Positions 24,901-36,175 of a stretch of DNA of 64,000 nucleotides are shown piece after piece; positions within the stretch are counted from its first letter, which is position 1; every line of letters begins with the position of its first letter. The notes beneath the pieces are model-generated. The model ran no database searches. It was given only the letters and a program-made list of their open reading frames with translations, and was not told the origin of the DNA. The position numbers and the translations under genes were made by a program. Source of the stretch: Elusimicrobia bacterium GWA2_66_18 (GTDB lineage Bacteria > Elusimicrobiota > Elusimicrobia > UBA1565 > UBA9628); contig MGTX01000031.1 in the NCBI GenBank assembly GCA_001799675.1, positions 62,001-126,000 of the forward strand, in the 5' to 3' direction.

Positions 24901-25559
24901 CAGACCTCGGGCGAGGCGCTGGGCAGGTCGCAGTACCAGTCATAAAAGGAAAGAGCGACGCCGCCCATGAGCTGCAGCATCCGCGCGCCGGCCGCGTAAC
25001 TCACCATGGACATGGCCGGGATGGGAGAAAATCCAACGATCCGGTCCGGACCGTGCTTGCGGATCGTGTAGATGTTGGACGCGGCCATCAGCTCCAGCAC
25101 AGTGTCCCAGTCCACGCGGCGAAAGCCCCCCTTGCCGCGCGCTTTCTGCCAGCGGCGCCGCTTGGCCTCATCCGTCACGAGAGAGGCCCAGGCCTCGACG
25201 GGATCGGCATGCCGGCGCCTCGCCTCGAGCCAGAGATCGATGAGGGCGCCGCGGATGTAGGGATACTTGACGCGCAGCGGGCTGTAGAGATACCAGGAGA
25301 ACGATATGCCGCGCTGACAGCCGCGCGGCTCGTAAGGAGGTATGTCCTTGCTGAGAATGGGATAATCCAGACCCTGCATCTCCCACGTCACGATGCCGTT
25401 TTTCACATGGATCATCCAGGTGCAGCTGCCGGTGCAATTGACTCCGTGCGTGCTCCTGACGACCTTGTCATGCTGCCAGCGGTTGCGGTAGAACTCCTCC
25501 CAGGCCCGCAGGTCGGCCTGACGCTCGTCCTTGATCCAATCGTTGCCGCCGTTATTCAT
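21918..25559 (-). CDS. narG: Respiratory nitrate reductase alpha subunit
   Basis: [41 protein letters not shown]...[27 protein letters not shown]. Start set at [11 protein letters not shown], which overlaps the upstream cytochrome stop by 8 nt. Confidence 0.97.
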   Translation of the reverse strand: MNNGGNDWIKDERQADLRAWEEFYRNRWQHDKVVRSTHGVNCTGSCTWMIHVKNGIVTWEMQGLDYPILSKDIPPYEPRGCQRGISFSWYLYSPLRVKYPYIRGALIDLWLEARRRHADPVEAWASLVTDEAKRRRWQKARGKGGFRRVDWDTVLELMAASNIYTIRKHGPDRIVGFSPIPAMSMVSYAAGARMLQLMGGVALSFYDWYCDLPSASPEVWGEQTDVNESADWYNAKFLAVMGSNLNMTRTPDCHFAAEARHNGTKMVVFSPDFSQVAKYADEWMSINAGQDGAWWMAVNHVLLKEFHHERKTPAFIDYTKKFTDSPYLVELVQGKDGVYRAGQLLRANRIKAYAGTENGDWKFLFWDEKEDRPKMPMGSSGFRWGKEKGKWNLSLKDGADGSDIDPKLTFLGGGSVAVRFDDFGEATARRRHVPIRSLDTIDGKKTIVTTVYDLLMAQYGVSRGLEGDYPADYDDEKEAYTPAWSEKYTGLDRKNVVKFAREWATTAEKTGGKCTVIIGAGINHWYHANLMYRAPIHALMFCGCVGVNGGGLAHYVGQEKLAPMEPWSAIAFAKDWYAGSRLQNAPSWHYVHSDQWRYERHFTDYHTVPQDDEVKNPSAHGHTMDTQIRAVRNGWLPFYPQFGRNSLDVAKDAAAAGASDDAGVVKHVVAGLKGRTLKFSVEDPDAPENWPRVWYIWRGNALMSSSKGHEYFLKHYLGTHTNTVAEDIAKGSVSDVVWREDAPIGKLDLVVDLNFRMDTSALYSDIVLPAATWYEKDDLNSTDMHSFIHPLTAAVPPCWESKSDWDIFRAIAKKFSELAEKHFPEPVKDIVASPLAHDTAAEIAQTRPRDWMDGEVEAAPGKTMPGLTVVERDYKNLYKQYISLGPLVRSNGLGAHGTKYGVEDFYDGMIAKSPTVSWGGATYPSLEEGAQVCEAVLELASVTNGELAYRSYKNMEEKVGLPLAYLAEKNRGVRVTFKDLQGAPRRLLNSPMWSGLTENGRAYAPFTYNREALVPWRTLTGRQHFYLDHPLYLEFGEHLPTYKPKPSPAQYADLRVSQSDGKTMMLNYLTPHGKWHIHSTYGDNERMTTLSRGVEPFWMNDKDAEQLGIVDNDWVEVYNDHGVVVTRSAVSARIPRGICIIYHSPERTLSVPKSPLRGDRRAGGHNSLTRTRLKPNLMAGGYGQFTFHFNYWGPTGCNRDTHILVRKLPELKW

Positions 25560-26427
25560 CACGATCCTCCAAGGATCCATTTCGAGCGACCAGCGCGCGA
25601 CGCACCGAACGCAGGCGCTTGCCCCACATCGCATCGAACGCGGCCAAAAGCGCCATTGCACTCATGATTCCAATGATGAGGAAAGGCAGGCGCGCCTGCG
25701 CTCCGGTCGGACGTTCCTTCGCGACGGCGCCCTTGAGATATGCCGTCAGCGGGAGGACCTCGCTCGCATCGATGGGCCGGCGCTGGAACACCGGCCGCAT
25801 GACGGGAGAAGCCGGAGAAACCAGCCACGCCGCCAGAGCCTTGTCCCCGCCCAAGCGCGAGACGGCCTCGGTCAGGTCGGGCCCGAGCCCGCCCCCGCCG
25901 AACACGCCGCCCAGTCCGCCGATGGAATGGCAGGAGATGCAGGGCGGCGCGCCGTTCTTGAGCCGGACGTCGCCGGTGAACAAAGCCCGGCCCGCGACGG
26001 CGTCGCTGGGCAGCAGCGGGCGATCTATGAGAGACAGCCCTTTGAACGGGGACTTCTCCTTCGCGGACTCCTCCGCGATGAGCTGGATGAGTTTCTCGGC
26101 CCGGGCGGGGGTCATCGCGGAGATGTCGGGCATCACGACCCCGCGGAACTCATCCTTGAGTCGGACGGCGTCTCCGTCTCCGGCCTCGATCATCTTCTTG
26201 GGGCCCTGTATCCAGCGCAGGAGCCAATCGCCGTCCCGACGCTTGGATATGTCCTTGAGGTCGGGGCCCGTCAAGCGCCCTCCGCCGATGGTATGACACG
26301 AGAAACAGTTCTGCCGGAAATCATCGGAGACTTCCGCCGCCGGAGCGCAGGACGCGCGGCTGCCGGCCAGCGCCGTGATGAGGACCGCCGCGCCCATCCT
26401 CAGCGCGATCGGAATATAAGTTCTCAT
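25552..26427 (-). CDS. Exported diheme cytochrome c
   Basis: [20 protein letters not shown] and [12 protein letters not shown]; signal [45 protein letters not shown]-terminal TM. Confidence 0.9.
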   Translation of the reverse strand: MRTYIPIALRMGAAVLITALAGSRASCAPAAEVSDDFRQNCFSCHTIGGGRLTGPDLKDISKRRDGDWLLRWIQGPKKMIEAGDGDAVRLKDEFRGVVMPDISAMTPARAEKLIQLIAEESAKEKSPFKGLSLIDRPLLPSDAVAGRALFTGDVRLKNGAPPCISCHSIGGLGGVFGGGGLGPDLTEAVSRLGGDKALAAWLVSPASPVMRPVFQRRPIDASEVLPLTAYLKGAVAKERPTGAQARLPFLIIGIMSAMALLAAFDAMWGKRLRSVRRALVARNGSLEDRDE

Positions 26428-26483
26428 CTGTATCCTCCTGGTTTCAGAGCGCATATAGCTCGGCAGGTTTTCGAACGGCGCCT

Positions 26484-26489
26484 ATTATA
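26484..26489 (-). promoter_or_regulatory. Candidate -10 element upstream of the cyt c-narGHJI operon
   Basis: Minus strand GTGTATAATAGG about 57 nt upstream of the cytochrome start; -35 not convincing. Confidence 0.35.
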
Positions 26490-26618
26490 CACAATGACAC
26501 GACGGCTGAATTACGGATTTTCATGTCCACTATTCATTACGTAACGCAACAATAATACCAGGATCCGCGGCGCCTTCGACCGACGACTAAGGGAGGAGAC
26601 CCTGCACCTCTACGGCCG

Positions 26619-27029
26619 TCAGTTCGGACAGAGTTTGATCCAGGTCTGCGGAGGCTGCCCGGGATCCGCGGGCTTGCCTTCGCCCATGATCCAAACGCCG
26701 TCGTCCGAGCTTATAAACGGGATGGCCAGGATGCGCGTGCCATCCGTATAAAGCACGTGCCGCCCCGCCGAGCGGGGGAGTATTTTATACGCATCGCTAT
26801 TGCCCAGGAATCCACTCATGCTGAAACTATGGCTCTCGTTCGTGACTTCCCCGTTGTAAACATAGACATACTGATAGGCGTAAATGTAGTAATACTGGCT
26901 GAAGCATGACTCGCACAACTTGACGGTTCCCGAGCAGGATAACGACGCGCTTCCTGAATCCGCAATCGCCTGAACTGGAAAAATCGCAAAAACGGACAGC
27001 GCCAGGCACAATCCCTTGAGCATTTTCAT
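26619..27029 (-). CDS. Small Cys-containing exported protein, hypothetical
   Basis: 136 aa; signal peptide MKMLKGLCLALSVFAIFPVQAIA; SCSGTVKLCESCFSQYYY. Confidence 0.65.
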   Translation of the reverse strand: MKMLKGLCLALSVFAIFPVQAIADSGSASLSCSGTVKLCESCFSQYYYIYAYQYVYVYNGEVTNESHSFSMSGFLGNSDAYKILPRSAGRHVLYTDGTRILAIPFISSDDGVWIMGEGKPADPGQPPQTWIKLCPN

Positions 27030-27100
27030 AGAGCGTCCCCTCCCGTGCTATTGACAGTATTTTACATACAAAGATGCGCCAAGTTTCACTGGATGGCGTT

Positions 27101-27134
27101 GGTCTTTTGGCCTACGATCCCCGGCCAATGGTCC
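27101..27134. promoter_or_regulatory. Paired GGNCC element upstream of the small exported protein gene
   Basis: GGTCTTTTGGCC (27101-27112) and GGCCAATGGTCC (27123-27134). Confidence 0.35.
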
Positions 27135-27156
27135 TATCCGAATCGAGCGGCGCTGA

Positions 27157-28299
27157 TCAGCGCAGGGACTTCAGGCCCGTGCGGCCCTTGAGCCGGTGCA
27201 GAAGCGTGCCGCCCGCCATCCCGACGAGGTAGCCGTACGGCAGTCCCGCGCAGGCCAAACCCGTCAGCATTACGATGGCGAAGTCTTCCTTGTCGTGGGC
27301 CTGGTCGCGAACCAAAGAGAGCATCGCCAGCCCTTCGAAAAGGAGCAGCACGCCCAGCATAGGCCGCGGGAAGACGCGCACGACCTCGCCGAAGGCCCCA
27401 CCGAAGAACAGACCCAGGACCAGGAACATCATCCCGTAGACCAGGACGGACCCGCCGGTGCGTCCCCCGAAAGCGGAATGGCCCACCATCCCGCCGGAGC
27501 CATGGCAGACGGGCACGCCTCCGAAGAGAGGGGCGAGCAGGTTCATCGCCGAGTAGGTGAAGCCGATTTTGAGCACGTCGGGCGCGCGGTCCGGGAAGAG
27601 GTCAAGGCTGACTTGGCGTGTGGCCAGGACGGAGTTGCCAAGCGAGAGCGGGATCTGCGGCAGAGCCAGGACGAGCGCTCCCGTCCAGATATCCGCGAGC
27701 GAGGGCAGCGCGAAGGCCGGCAAGCGCAAACCGAAGCCGGCGGCCAGCATCCCGCCGTCCAGCACGGTGGCGGAGGACCAGGTCAGGCCCAGGACGATCA
27801 GGATAAGCGCGGGCGGGCGGCGTTCGTCTCCCAGCAGGGCGACGACGACCGCGGCTGAGACTGCGGCCAGGACCCAGCCGGCGCAGCCTCCGGCGGGCAG
27901 GAACTCATGGCAGGCGAGCCCGGACAACTGAAGGCCCAACCCGCACTGGATGCCTCGCACCACGGTCTTGGGGACGGCGCGCGCCAGGGACTCGAGCAGG
28001 CCCGTGAGGGTGAGAAGAAGCATGAGGACGCCGACCGCCAGGCCGCCTCCGGCCAGCGTCGCGGCCGGCAGTCTCTGGGCGATAGCGATGGCCGCCATGG
28101 CTTTCAGCGGCTGGACCGGCATGGGCATGTGGTAGACCAGCGCCGTGGCGACCTGCAAGGCCCCGAACACGGCAAGAACCGAGCCCCCGTCGAGGCCGCA
28201 GGCCAGGGTCATCCCGACGAGAAGCGGGAAGGAGGTCCCTAGATCTCCGAAGGCGCCCGCGATCTCGCGACGGTCGAGACGCAGGGGTGGACGAGACAT
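27157..28299 (-). CDS. Putative molybdate/sulfate transporter, MOT1/SulP-like
   Basis: FGDLGTSFPLLVGMTLACGLDGGSVL and YHMPMPVQPLKAMAAIAIA typical of the MOT1 group; multi-TM. Confidence 0.82.
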   Translation of the reverse strand: MSRPPLRLDRREIAGAFGDLGTSFPLLVGMTLACGLDGGSVLAVFGALQVATALVYHMPMPVQPLKAMAAIAIAQRLPAATLAGGGLAVGVLMLLLTLTGLLESLARAVPKTVVRGIQCGLGLQLSGLACHEFLPAGGCAGWVLAAVSAAVVVALLGDERRPPALILIVLGLTWSSATVLDGGMLAAGFGLRLPAFALPSLADIWTGALVLALPQIPLSLGNSVLATRQVSLDLFPDRAPDVLKIGFTYSAMNLLAPLFGGVPVCHGSGGMVGHSAFGGRTGGSVLVYGMMFLVLGLFFGGAFGEVVRVFPRPMLGVLLLFEGLAMLSLVRDQAHDKEDFAIVMLTGLACAGLPYGYLVGMAGGTLLHRLKGRTGLKSLR

Positions 28300-28305
28300 G
28301 CGGCT

Positions 28306-28809
28306 TTATTTCTTGTTGAGCTTCTGGACGAGCCTGACCTTCTCCATCTTGATGGGAGTGTTCGGACGGTCGCCGCGGTCGCGCGGGGCGTCGCCGATCT
28401 TGACGACGATCTCCAGGCCCTCCAGGACCCGACCGAAGACGGCATGGCGGTCGTCGAGGTGAGGCGTCTCGGCGAGGGTGATGAAGAATTGAGAACCGCC
28501 CGTGTCGGGGCCGGCGTTGGCCATGGAGAGCACGCCCGCCTTGTCGTGGCGCAGCTTCGGGTGGAACTCGTCGAGGATGGCCCAGCCGGGGCCGCCGCGG
28601 CCGGTGCCGGTCGGATCGCCCGTCTGTACCATGAACTTCGGGATGACGCGATGGAAGAGGACTCCGTCGTAATAGCCTTTCTCCACGAGCTTCAGGAAAT
28701 TGGCGACCGTACCCGGCGCCTCCTTGGCAAACAGCTCGATGACGATCTTACCGAGAGTGCTCTCGATGACGACGACGGGATTGTCGGTCCTATAAGGTCG
28801 GTCGGTCAT
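28306..28809 (-). CDS. Cyclophilin-type peptidyl-prolyl isomerase
   Basis: GKIVIELFAKEAPGTVANFLKLVEKGYYDGVLFHRVIPKFMVQTGDPTGTGRGGPG. Confidence 0.95.
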   Translation of the reverse strand: MTDRPYRTDNPVVVIESTLGKIVIELFAKEAPGTVANFLKLVEKGYYDGVLFHRVIPKFMVQTGDPTGTGRGGPGWAILDEFHPKLRHDKAGVLSMANAGPDTGGSQFFITLAETPHLDDRHAVFGRVLEGLEIVVKIGDAPRDRGDRPNTPIKMEKVRLVQKLNKK

Positions 28810-28828
28810 TTTGATCTCCTTGGAGGCT

Positions 28829-28892
28829 GGTGTCAGGCTTTCAAATCTTTTAAATTCTAAATAGAATTTAAAAGATTTGAAAGCCTGACACC
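28829..28892. repeat. Perfect 31-bp inverted repeat with 2-nt spacer (REP/MITE-like)
   Basis: GGTGTCAGGCTTTCAAATCTTTTAAATTCTA (28829-28859), AA, TAGAATTTAAAAGATTTGAAAGCCTGACACC (28862-28892). AT-rich in a GC-rich context, between tdk and the PPIase gene. Confidence 0.95.
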
Positions 28893-28897
28893 TCCCC

Positions 28898-29500
28898 CTA
28901 TCGTCTAAAGCAGCGACGGCAACGGGCTTCGTATTTGTCGGAGGCGCCCACGTCGACGACTTTGCGACCGCCTCCGAGGCGCTGCGAACGGTTGGCGGGG
29001 TTGCCGCAGACCATGCAGATGGCCAGGTTCTTGGTGACGAACTCGGCCACGCCCATGAGACGGCTGGTCACGGGGAAGGGAACGCCGCGGAAGTCCTGAT
29101 CGAGGCCGGCGACGATGACGCGGCGGCCCTCGTTGGCCATCTTCTCGCAGACCTCGACGACCTCGTCGTCGAAAAACTGGACCTCGTCGATGCCGACGAC
29201 CTGCGTGTCGCGGGCGATGCGTTTAAGGATGTCGCAGGACCTGGCCACGGCGATCGACGGGGTCTTGGTCAGGTCGTGGGAGACGATGTGGTCCTTGGCA
29301 TAGCGCACGTCCAGAGAGGAGTTGAAGACCTGGACGGACTGGCGGGCGATCTGGGCCAAGCGCAACCGGCGGATGAGTTCCTGGGTCTTGCCCGAGAACA
29401 TGGAACCGACCACGGCCTCGATCCAACCGCCCCCGCTGTGACCCCACGACACGGGGGCCACCGGGCGATGTCCGTTGCGAACGACTTTCTTCTTGCTCAT
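28898..29500 (-). CDS. tdk: Thymidine kinase
   Basis: WIEAVVGSMFSGKTQELIRRLRLAQ, VVGIDEVQFFDDEVVEV, VIVAGLDQDFRGVPF, zinc-binding cysteines. Confidence 0.95.
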   Translation of the reverse strand: MSKKKVVRNGHRPVAPVSWGHSGGGWIEAVVGSMFSGKTQELIRRLRLAQIARQSVQVFNSSLDVRYAKDHIVSHDLTKTPSIAVARSCDILKRIARDTQVVGIDEVQFFDDEVVEVCEKMANEGRRVIVAGLDQDFRGVPFPVTSRLMGVAEFVTKNLAICMVCGNPANRSQRLGGGRKVVDVGASDKYEARCRRCFRR

Positions 29501-30492
29501 CGTCCCTTGTATTGCTTACCGTAATAAGCGAGGTAACCGCCGTCGACCTTCAAAGGACGCCACCACTTCCCGTTCGCCTGGTACCAAATGATCGTATCGG
29601 CCAGTCCTTTCTCGAAATCGTAAGCATGCCTGAACCCGAGCCTCTTAAGCTTGGAGCAGTCCAAGGCATAGCGCCAATCGTGGCCCTTACGGTCCTCGAC
29701 CCGTGCGATCAAATCCGCCTTCTTGCCCATCAGCTTGAGGACCTTGGCGATCAACTCCCGGTTTTCGCAGGTGTACGACCCTCCGATGTTGTATATCTCG
29801 CCAAGCCCGCCTTTCCCCAAGACGAGAAGAATCGCCCGGGCGTGATCTACGACGTGCAGCCAATCACGAACCTGCCGGCCGTCGCCATATTGGGGAAAAG
29901 GCTTGTCCTCCATGAAGTTCGTGATCATGAGCGGCAGGGCCTTCTCCGGATATTGGTACGGCCCGTAGTTGTTCGAGGCGCGAGTCGTGACGACCGGGGC
30001 CTGGTGGGTGACGAAATAGGAGCGCACGAGAAGATCCGAGGCGGCCTTGGAGGCGGCGTAGGGACTGTTGGGCTCCAGGTGGTCGCCCTCCTTCGAGCAG
30101 CCTCTGGTCACGGAGCCGTAGACCTCGTCGGTGGACACGTGAAGGAAGCGGCGGACCCGGTGACGCAGGGCCGCGTCGAGCAGGACTTGGGTTCCGATGA
30201 CGTTGGTCTTCAGGAAGGCTCCCGCGTCCATGATGGAGCGGTCCACGTGGGTCTCCGCTGCGAAGTGGACGACCAGTTCGCATCCTTTCATGACATCTGT
30301 AACCGCCTTCGCGTCGCAGATGTCGGCCTGCACCCATTGATAGCGGGCTTTGATGTCGACTAGGCTCACCGGGTTGCCGGCGTAGGTCCGCTTATCGAGG
30401 TTGATGATGAACCAGGACGGCCGAGACCGCAAAGCGTGGCGGATGAAGTTCGAGCCGATGAAACCGAGCCCGCCGGTGACCAAGACTCTCAT
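29497..30492 (-). CDS. rfbB: dTDP-glucose 4,6-dehydratase
   Basis: MRVLVTGGLGFIGSNFIRH, DKRTYAGN, FAAETHVDRSI, STDEVYGSV, YAASKAASDLLVRSY, NNYGPYQYPEKALPL. Confidence 0.93.
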   Translation of the reverse strand: MRVLVTGGLGFIGSNFIRHALRSRPSWFIINLDKRTYAGNPVSLVDIKARYQWVQADICDAKAVTDVMKGCELVVHFAAETHVDRSIMDAGAFLKTNVIGTQVLLDAALRHRVRRFLHVSTDEVYGSVTRGCSKEGDHLEPNSPYAASKAASDLLVRSYFVTHQAPVVTTRASNNYGPYQYPEKALPLMITNFMEDKPFPQYGDGRQVRDWLHVVDHARAILLVLGKGGLGEIYNIGGSYTCENRELIAKVLKLMGKKADLIARVEDRKGHDWRYALDCSKLKRLGFRHAYDFEKGLADTIIWYQANGKWWRPLKVDGGYLAYYGKQYKGR

Positions 30493-31496
30493 GCGCCGCT
30501 CCGCGGCGCGTGATTTCTTATCAACGCCCCCCTCGAGTGCTTTTGGGGGAAATAGTCGTTGATGAAGTAGTCCCAGGTGTCGTCCAGGCCCTCTTCGAAG
30601 CCGACTGCGGGCTGGTATCCCAGGACGCGGCGAATCTTGCGGTTGTCGGCCCAGGTCTTGCGGATGTCGCCGGCGCGGATCGGGTGATGGCGGCGCGGCA
30701 GGCGCCGACCCGTGATGCGCTCCAAGACGCGGATGACGTCGAGCAGGCTGTAGGTCTTCGAGTTCGCCACGTTGAAGACCTCGCCGGACGCGGCCTTCGC
30801 AGCCGTGGCAGCCAGGATATTGGCGCGGACCACGTTCGCGACATGGGTGAAGTCTCGAGATTGCTTGCCGTCCCAGTGCACGTCCAAGGGCACGCCCAGG
30901 TAGGCCTGCTCCATGAACTTGGGAATGACGGCCGAATACAGGGACTCGGGGTCCTGGCGCGGGCCGAAAACGTTGAAGTAGCGCAGTGACACGGTTTCCA
31001 GGCCGAAGGACTTCGCCCAGACGATCGCGTAGTGCTCGGCGGCGAGCTTGGAAACCGCGTAGGGCGACATGGGTTGGGGCCGCATATCCTCGCGCTGGGG
31101 GAATATCTTGCAGGCGCCGTAGGCGGAACTGGAGGAAGCGTAGACGAGGCGCTTAACCTTGGCGTCGCGCGCCGCAACCAGCATGTTGAGGGTGCCCGTC
31201 ACGTTGACCTCGTTGGAGGGCAGGGGCCGGTCCATGGACTTGGGCACGGAACGGATGGCGGCCTGATGGAGGACGTAGGTCGCGCCCTTGCAGGCGCGAG
31301 CGCAGTCCGCGGGACGCGTGATATCGCCTTTTAGGAACTCGACACGGCCCCGCACGCAGGCCAGCTTGCCGAGGCTGCCGGTGGAGAGGTTGTCGATGAC
31401 GCGCACGCGCTCCCTGCGGCGAACCAACTCTTCGCAGACATGGGAGCCGATAAAACCGGCCCCGCCGGTGACAAGCCAAAGTCTCTTAGGCATCAA
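30489..31496 (-). CDS. NAD-dependent NDP-sugar epimerase
   Basis: LVTGGAGFIGSHVCEELVRRRERVRVIDNLSTG, SSSSAYG, YAVSKLAAEHY, RYFNVFGPRQDP. Confidence 0.92.
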   Translation of the reverse strand: MMPKRLWLVTGGAGFIGSHVCEELVRRRERVRVIDNLSTGSLGKLACVRGRVEFLKGDITRPADCARACKGATYVLHQAAIRSVPKSMDRPLPSNEVNVTGTLNMLVAARDAKVKRLVYASSSSAYGACKIFPQREDMRPQPMSPYAVSKLAAEHYAIVWAKSFGLETVSLRYFNVFGPRQDPESLYSAVIPKFMEQAYLGVPLDVHWDGKQSRDFTHVANVVRANILAATAAKAASGEVFNVANSKTYSLLDVIRVLERITGRRLPRRHHPIRAGDIRKTWADNRKIRRVLGYQPAVGFEEGLDDTWDYFINDYFPQKHSRGALIRNHAPRSGA

Positions 31497-31515
31497 AGAA
31501 TTCGCATATTAGCAT

Positions 31516-32421
31516 TTACCCCGGTTTTGGGGGGAGCTGAGAGAGAAGGGCCGCGCCCACGCAGCCCCAATCACGATCCATAGGTGCGGCCAGCGTCAGG
31601 GACGCGAAAGGCTCGCGGAAGGGCTGTTCGGCGAAGACGCGGCGCACCGGATCGCTCAGCAGGCGCCCGGCCCGCGCTACGCCTCCCAGAAGCAAGACGG
31701 CCTCGGGGTTGTAGACGAGGGTCAGGTTGGCGAGGCCCAATCCCAGCCAGGTCCCGACCTCCTCCCAGACCCGGAGCGCGCCGGAGTCGCCGGCCTTGGC
31801 CGCATCCGCGACCCTCTTCGGGGTCAGGGGCTTCGGCGGCTTGCGCATGAGACGGCGGGCCGCGCGCTGGATGCCATAGGTCCCCACATAGGCTTCGAGA
31901 CAGCCCCGCCGCCCGCAATGGCAGCGGGGACCGCTGGGCGAGAGGGTCTGGTGGCCGACTTCCCCGGCCGAACCGGTGGCGCCGCGATGGAGACGGCCGT
32001 CCAGGATGAGCCCGCCGCCCACGCCCGTGCCGAGGGTCACGCCGATCACGTGCCGTGGCTTCTTCTTGAGGGCCACGATATAGCCGCCCCAGACCGCCGC
32101 GTTGGCGTCATTCTCCACGGCCACCGGGACGCGCAGCATCCGCTCGAGCGTCCGCTTGAAAGGGAATCCGATCCACGTCTTTAGGTTCGGAGCGAAGAGC
32201 AGAGAGCCGTCGCCGGTCTCCACGCCCCCGGCCAAGGCTAGCCCCACTCCTTTGAAATTCCAAACTCGGGTGGCCGCCGCCACGCGGGAAAGGAACTCCT
32301 TCGGGGACCGCTTCGGCTCGGTCGGGATCTGAAAAGACTCATGGACCGAACCATCCGGGTCGATGAGACATATCTTGGTATAAGTCCCGCCGACGTCCAC
32401 CCCGACGAGTCTTCCCCTCAT
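31516..32421 (-). CDS. ROK-family sugar kinase / glucokinase
   Basis: GVDVGGTYTKICLID, ENDANAAVWG, GVTLGTGVGGGLILDGRLHRGATGSAGEVGH, CHCGRRGCLEAY. Confidence 0.93.
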   Translation of the reverse strand: MRGRLVGVDVGGTYTKICLIDPDGSVHESFQIPTEPKRSPKEFLSRVAAATRVWNFKGVGLALAGGVETGDGSLLFAPNLKTWIGFPFKRTLERMLRVPVAVENDANAAVWGGYIVALKKKPRHVIGVTLGTGVGGGLILDGRLHRGATGSAGEVGHQTLSPSGPRCHCGRRGCLEAYVGTYGIQRAARRLMRKPPKPLTPKRVADAAKAGDSGALRVWEEVGTWLGLGLANLTLVYNPEAVLLLGGVARAGRLLSDPVRRVFAEQPFREPFASLTLAAPMDRDWGCVGAALLSQLPPKPG

Positions 32422-32452
32422 CGTCGCCAGGCCGCGAGGACATCCGCGAAGG

Positions 32453-33706
32453 TCATTGTTGCCGCTCGATGCGGGCGCCGACGGCGGAGAATTTATCCAC
32501 GAGAGACTCGTAGCCGCGGTCGATGTGATAAACGCGCTGGATGATCGTGCGGCCCTTGGCGGCCAGAGCCGCGACGAGGAGCGCGGCCCCGGCGCGGATG
32601 TCCGAGGCCATGATAGGCGCGCCCGACAACCGCTCGACGCCCGCCACCACGGCGCTGCGGCCCGAGACGGCGATCTGAGCGCCCATTCGCCCCAACTCGG
32701 CGGCGTGGAGGTAGCGGTTCTCGAAGACGGTCTCGGTCACCTTGGCAAATCCCGTCGAGAGGGTCATGAGCGCCATCCACGGCGCCTGCAGGTCCGTCGG
32801 GAATCCCGGGTAGGGACGGGTCACGACCGAGACGGGCTTGGAACGGCGCTCCATGGAGAGTTCAATGAAGCCCCTGCCGCAGCGCACCTTGGCTCCGGAC
32901 TTCCTCAGGGCGGCGATCACGGCGTCCAGATGGCCGGCCTCGGCGCCCAGGAGCTTGACCTTGCCGCGCGCGGCGGCGCAGGCCAGGAGGTAGGTGCCGG
33001 CCTCGATACGGTCGGCAATGACCCTATGGCGGCATCCCTTCAGCTTCGTGCGGCCCTCGACCGCCACGGTCGCGGTGCCCGCGCCCGTCACCCTGGCGCC
33101 CAGACGCTCGAGGAAGCGACCTAGGTCCCCTATCTCGGGCTCCTTGGCCGCGTTCTTGATGACGGTGCGCCCCGGCGTCGCGGCGGCGGCCATCATGAGG
33201 TTCTGGGTCGCGCCCACGCTGGGGAAGCGGAGCCTTAATGCCACGGCTGCCAGCCGCGGCGCGCTCATGATGATGTCTCCTTGATCGGCGATGCGCCGCG
33301 CGCCCATAGCCTCGAAGCCCTTGAGGTGGATGTCGATGGGCCGCAGGCCGATCGCGCAGCCGCCGGGGATGGGCACGCGCACGAGGCCGAAGCGGGCGAG
33401 CAGGGGGCCGGCGGCCAGGACCGAGGCCCGCATCTGCTTGACGATGTCGTAGGGCGCCTGGGTCTTAAGCGAACCGGTCGAACTCACGTGCACCGTGGAT
33501 CCATCGATCTTCACCGTCTTGCCCAGGCTCTCCAGGAGCCGGAAGGTCGTGCGCAGGTCGCGCAGAGTGGAGGGCACGTTCTCCACCACGCAGGGCTCGT
33601 CGGTGAGCAGCGTCGCGATCAGGATCGGGAGGGCGGAGTTCTTGGCTCCGCTGACCTTGATCGTCCCGTTGAGAGGCGTTCCGCCCTCGATGACGAAGCG
33701 GTCCAT
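32453..33706 (-). CDS. murA: UDP-N-acetylglucosamine 1-carboxyvinyltransferase
   Basis: [27 protein letters not shown], active-site Cys context [24 protein letters not shown]. Confidence 0.95.
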   Translation of the reverse strand: MDRFVIEGGTPLNGTIKVSGAKNSALPILIATLLTDEPCVVENVPSTLRDLRTTFRLLESLGKTVKIDGSTVHVSSTGSLKTQAPYDIVKQMRASVLAAGPLLARFGLVRVPIPGGCAIGLRPIDIHLKGFEAMGARRIADQGDIIMSAPRLAAVALRLRFPSVGATQNLMMAAAATPGRTVIKNAAKEPEIGDLGRFLERLGARVTGAGTATVAVEGRTKLKGCRHRVIADRIEAGTYLLACAAARGKVKLLGAEAGHLDAVIAALRKSGAKVRCGRGFIELSMERRSKPVSVVTRPYPGFPTDLQAPWMALMTLSTGFAKVTETVFENRYLHAAELGRMGAQIAVSGRSAVVAGVERLSGAPIMASDIRAGAALLVAALAAKGRTIIQRVYHIDRGYESLVDKFSAVGARIERQQ

Positions 33707-33713
33707 GGGAAGC

Positions 33714-34570
33714 TCAATCTATCATTTTCCAGCCGACCGCGATGCGGTCGAACCCGGAGACGTCCTTCTTGATCGCGACATCCTGGAAGACGGCCGCGAG
33801 GAGGAGCTTCGAGACGGCAGGGCCCTGGCGGCGCTCGATCTCCAACGCCAGGAAACCGCCGCCCTTGAGCATCTTGGGCGCGGCGGCGACGATGGCGCGG
33901 ATAGCGTCAAGGCCGTCCCTGCCGCCGTCCAACGCCAGCCTCGGCTCGCACAGGACCTCGGGCTTGAGCGCATCCAGGTCCTTGGTGGGGATGTAAGGCG
34001 GGTTGGAGACCAGGAGGTCGGCCCACCCGCGCAGGTCCTGCCGGTCGGAGAAGAGGTCCTCGCGCACGAAACGGATGCGGTTGTGCACGTGGTGCGCCAC
34101 GGCGTTGTCCTGCGCCAGGCGCAGGGCTTTGTCGCTGACGTCGGTCGCGAACACGGTCGCCTGGGGCAAGAGTTGGGCTAAGGCGACGGCGACGCAGCCC
34201 GTGCCGGTCCCGATCTCCAAGATCCTCGGGGCGGTGATTTTCAGGGCCTTGACCAGGCGCTCGCACTCCAGCACCAACTCCTCGGTCTCCGGCCGAGGAA
34301 TGAGGGAGTCCTTCGTCACTTTGATCTTGAGGCCCAGGAAGGGCTGATTTCCGACGATGTAGGCCAGCGGCACGCGCCGGGCGCGCTCCTTGACCCAGTC
34401 CCAGAAGTTGTAGGCCTGCTTCTCGGTCAGTTCTCGCGTGCCCTGGAGCACGGCTTGCGCGCGGCCGACGCGGAGCACCTCGGCCAGCAGAAACTCGGCG
34501 CTGGCTCGAGACTCAGGCACGCCGCGTTCCTTGAGCAGAGACTCCGCCTTCGCAAGCCACGCCGCGGAGT

Positions 34571-34574
<4 letters not shown>
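33714..34574 (-). CDS. prmC: Release factor glutamine methyltransferase
   Basis: [36 protein letters not shown]; adjacent to prfA. Confidence 0.95.
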
Positions 34575-35626
<1,052 letters not shown>

Positions 35627-35648
35627 ATCGAGGTCCGGGGAAAGACGC

Positions 35649-35679
35649 CGGGCCCCGGCCTCAGGAAGGCCGGGGCCCG
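35649..35679 (-). terminator. Strong GC hairpin between rpmE and prfA (terminator or attenuator candidate)
   Basis: CGGGCCCCGGCCT - 5-nt loop - AGGCCGGGGCCCG, perfect 13-bp arms; no clear U-tract. Confidence 0.5.
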
Positions 35680-35695
35680 TCGCGGCGCCGGTCCG

Positions 35696-36112
35696 CTAGT
35701 CCTTCTTGGCGGGAGCCTTTTTCTCGGCCTTGGGGGCCTTCTTGGCGGCGGCCTTCTGCTCCTTGGTGGGAGCCGTGGAAAGAATCTTCTCACGCTTGGC
35801 CGTGTGGCCGACGTGCGCGAGCTGCTTGCCCGCGCTCTTGGCGGCCTTGCGGGCCACCGTCTTGCCTTCAGTCGCCACGAAGCGTTTCTTGAAGCGGTCG
35901 ATGCGGCCCGCGGTGTCGAGGACCCGCTGCTGACCGGTGTAGAAGGGGTGAGAGAAAGCGGAGATGTCGAGCTTGACTAAGGGGTAGGTCTTGCCGTCCT
36001 CCCACGCGATGGTGTCCTTAGCGTGGATCGTGGAGCGGGTCATGAACGACTTATTAGCCTGGACGTCCTGGAAGACGACCGGACGATAGACAGGGTGGAT
36101 GGCTTTCTTCAT
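35696..36112 (-). CDS. rpmE: Ribosomal protein L31 type B with Lys/Ala-rich C-terminal extension
   Basis: [16 protein letters not shown]...[25 protein letters not shown], then an extension ending [23 protein letters not shown]. Confidence 0.92.
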   Translation of the reverse strand: MKKAIHPVYRPVVFQDVQANKSFMTRSTIHAKDTIAWEDGKTYPLVKLDISAFSHPFYTGQQRVLDTAGRIDRFKKRFVATEGKTVARKAAKSAGKQLAHVGHTAKREKILSTAPTKEQKAAAKKAPKAEKKAPAKKD

Positions 36113-36175
36113 TTGACGGGGGTTCCTTGAGATAAAGCGGCTAGAAGTGAGTATAGCAAAAAAACGCCCGTCATT

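Noticed and set aside
21918-25661. NarG as a nitrite oxidoreductase or an exported (Tat) archaeal-type enzyme
   Set aside because: The N-terminus has no twin-arginine signal and the sequence around the first cluster is like standard cytoplasmic NarG; narJ and narI follow in normal order.
26455-26560. FNR/CRP-type site upstream of the nar operon
   Set aside because: No TTGAT-N4-ATCAA-like sequence; only TTACGTAA and a possible -10 were seen.
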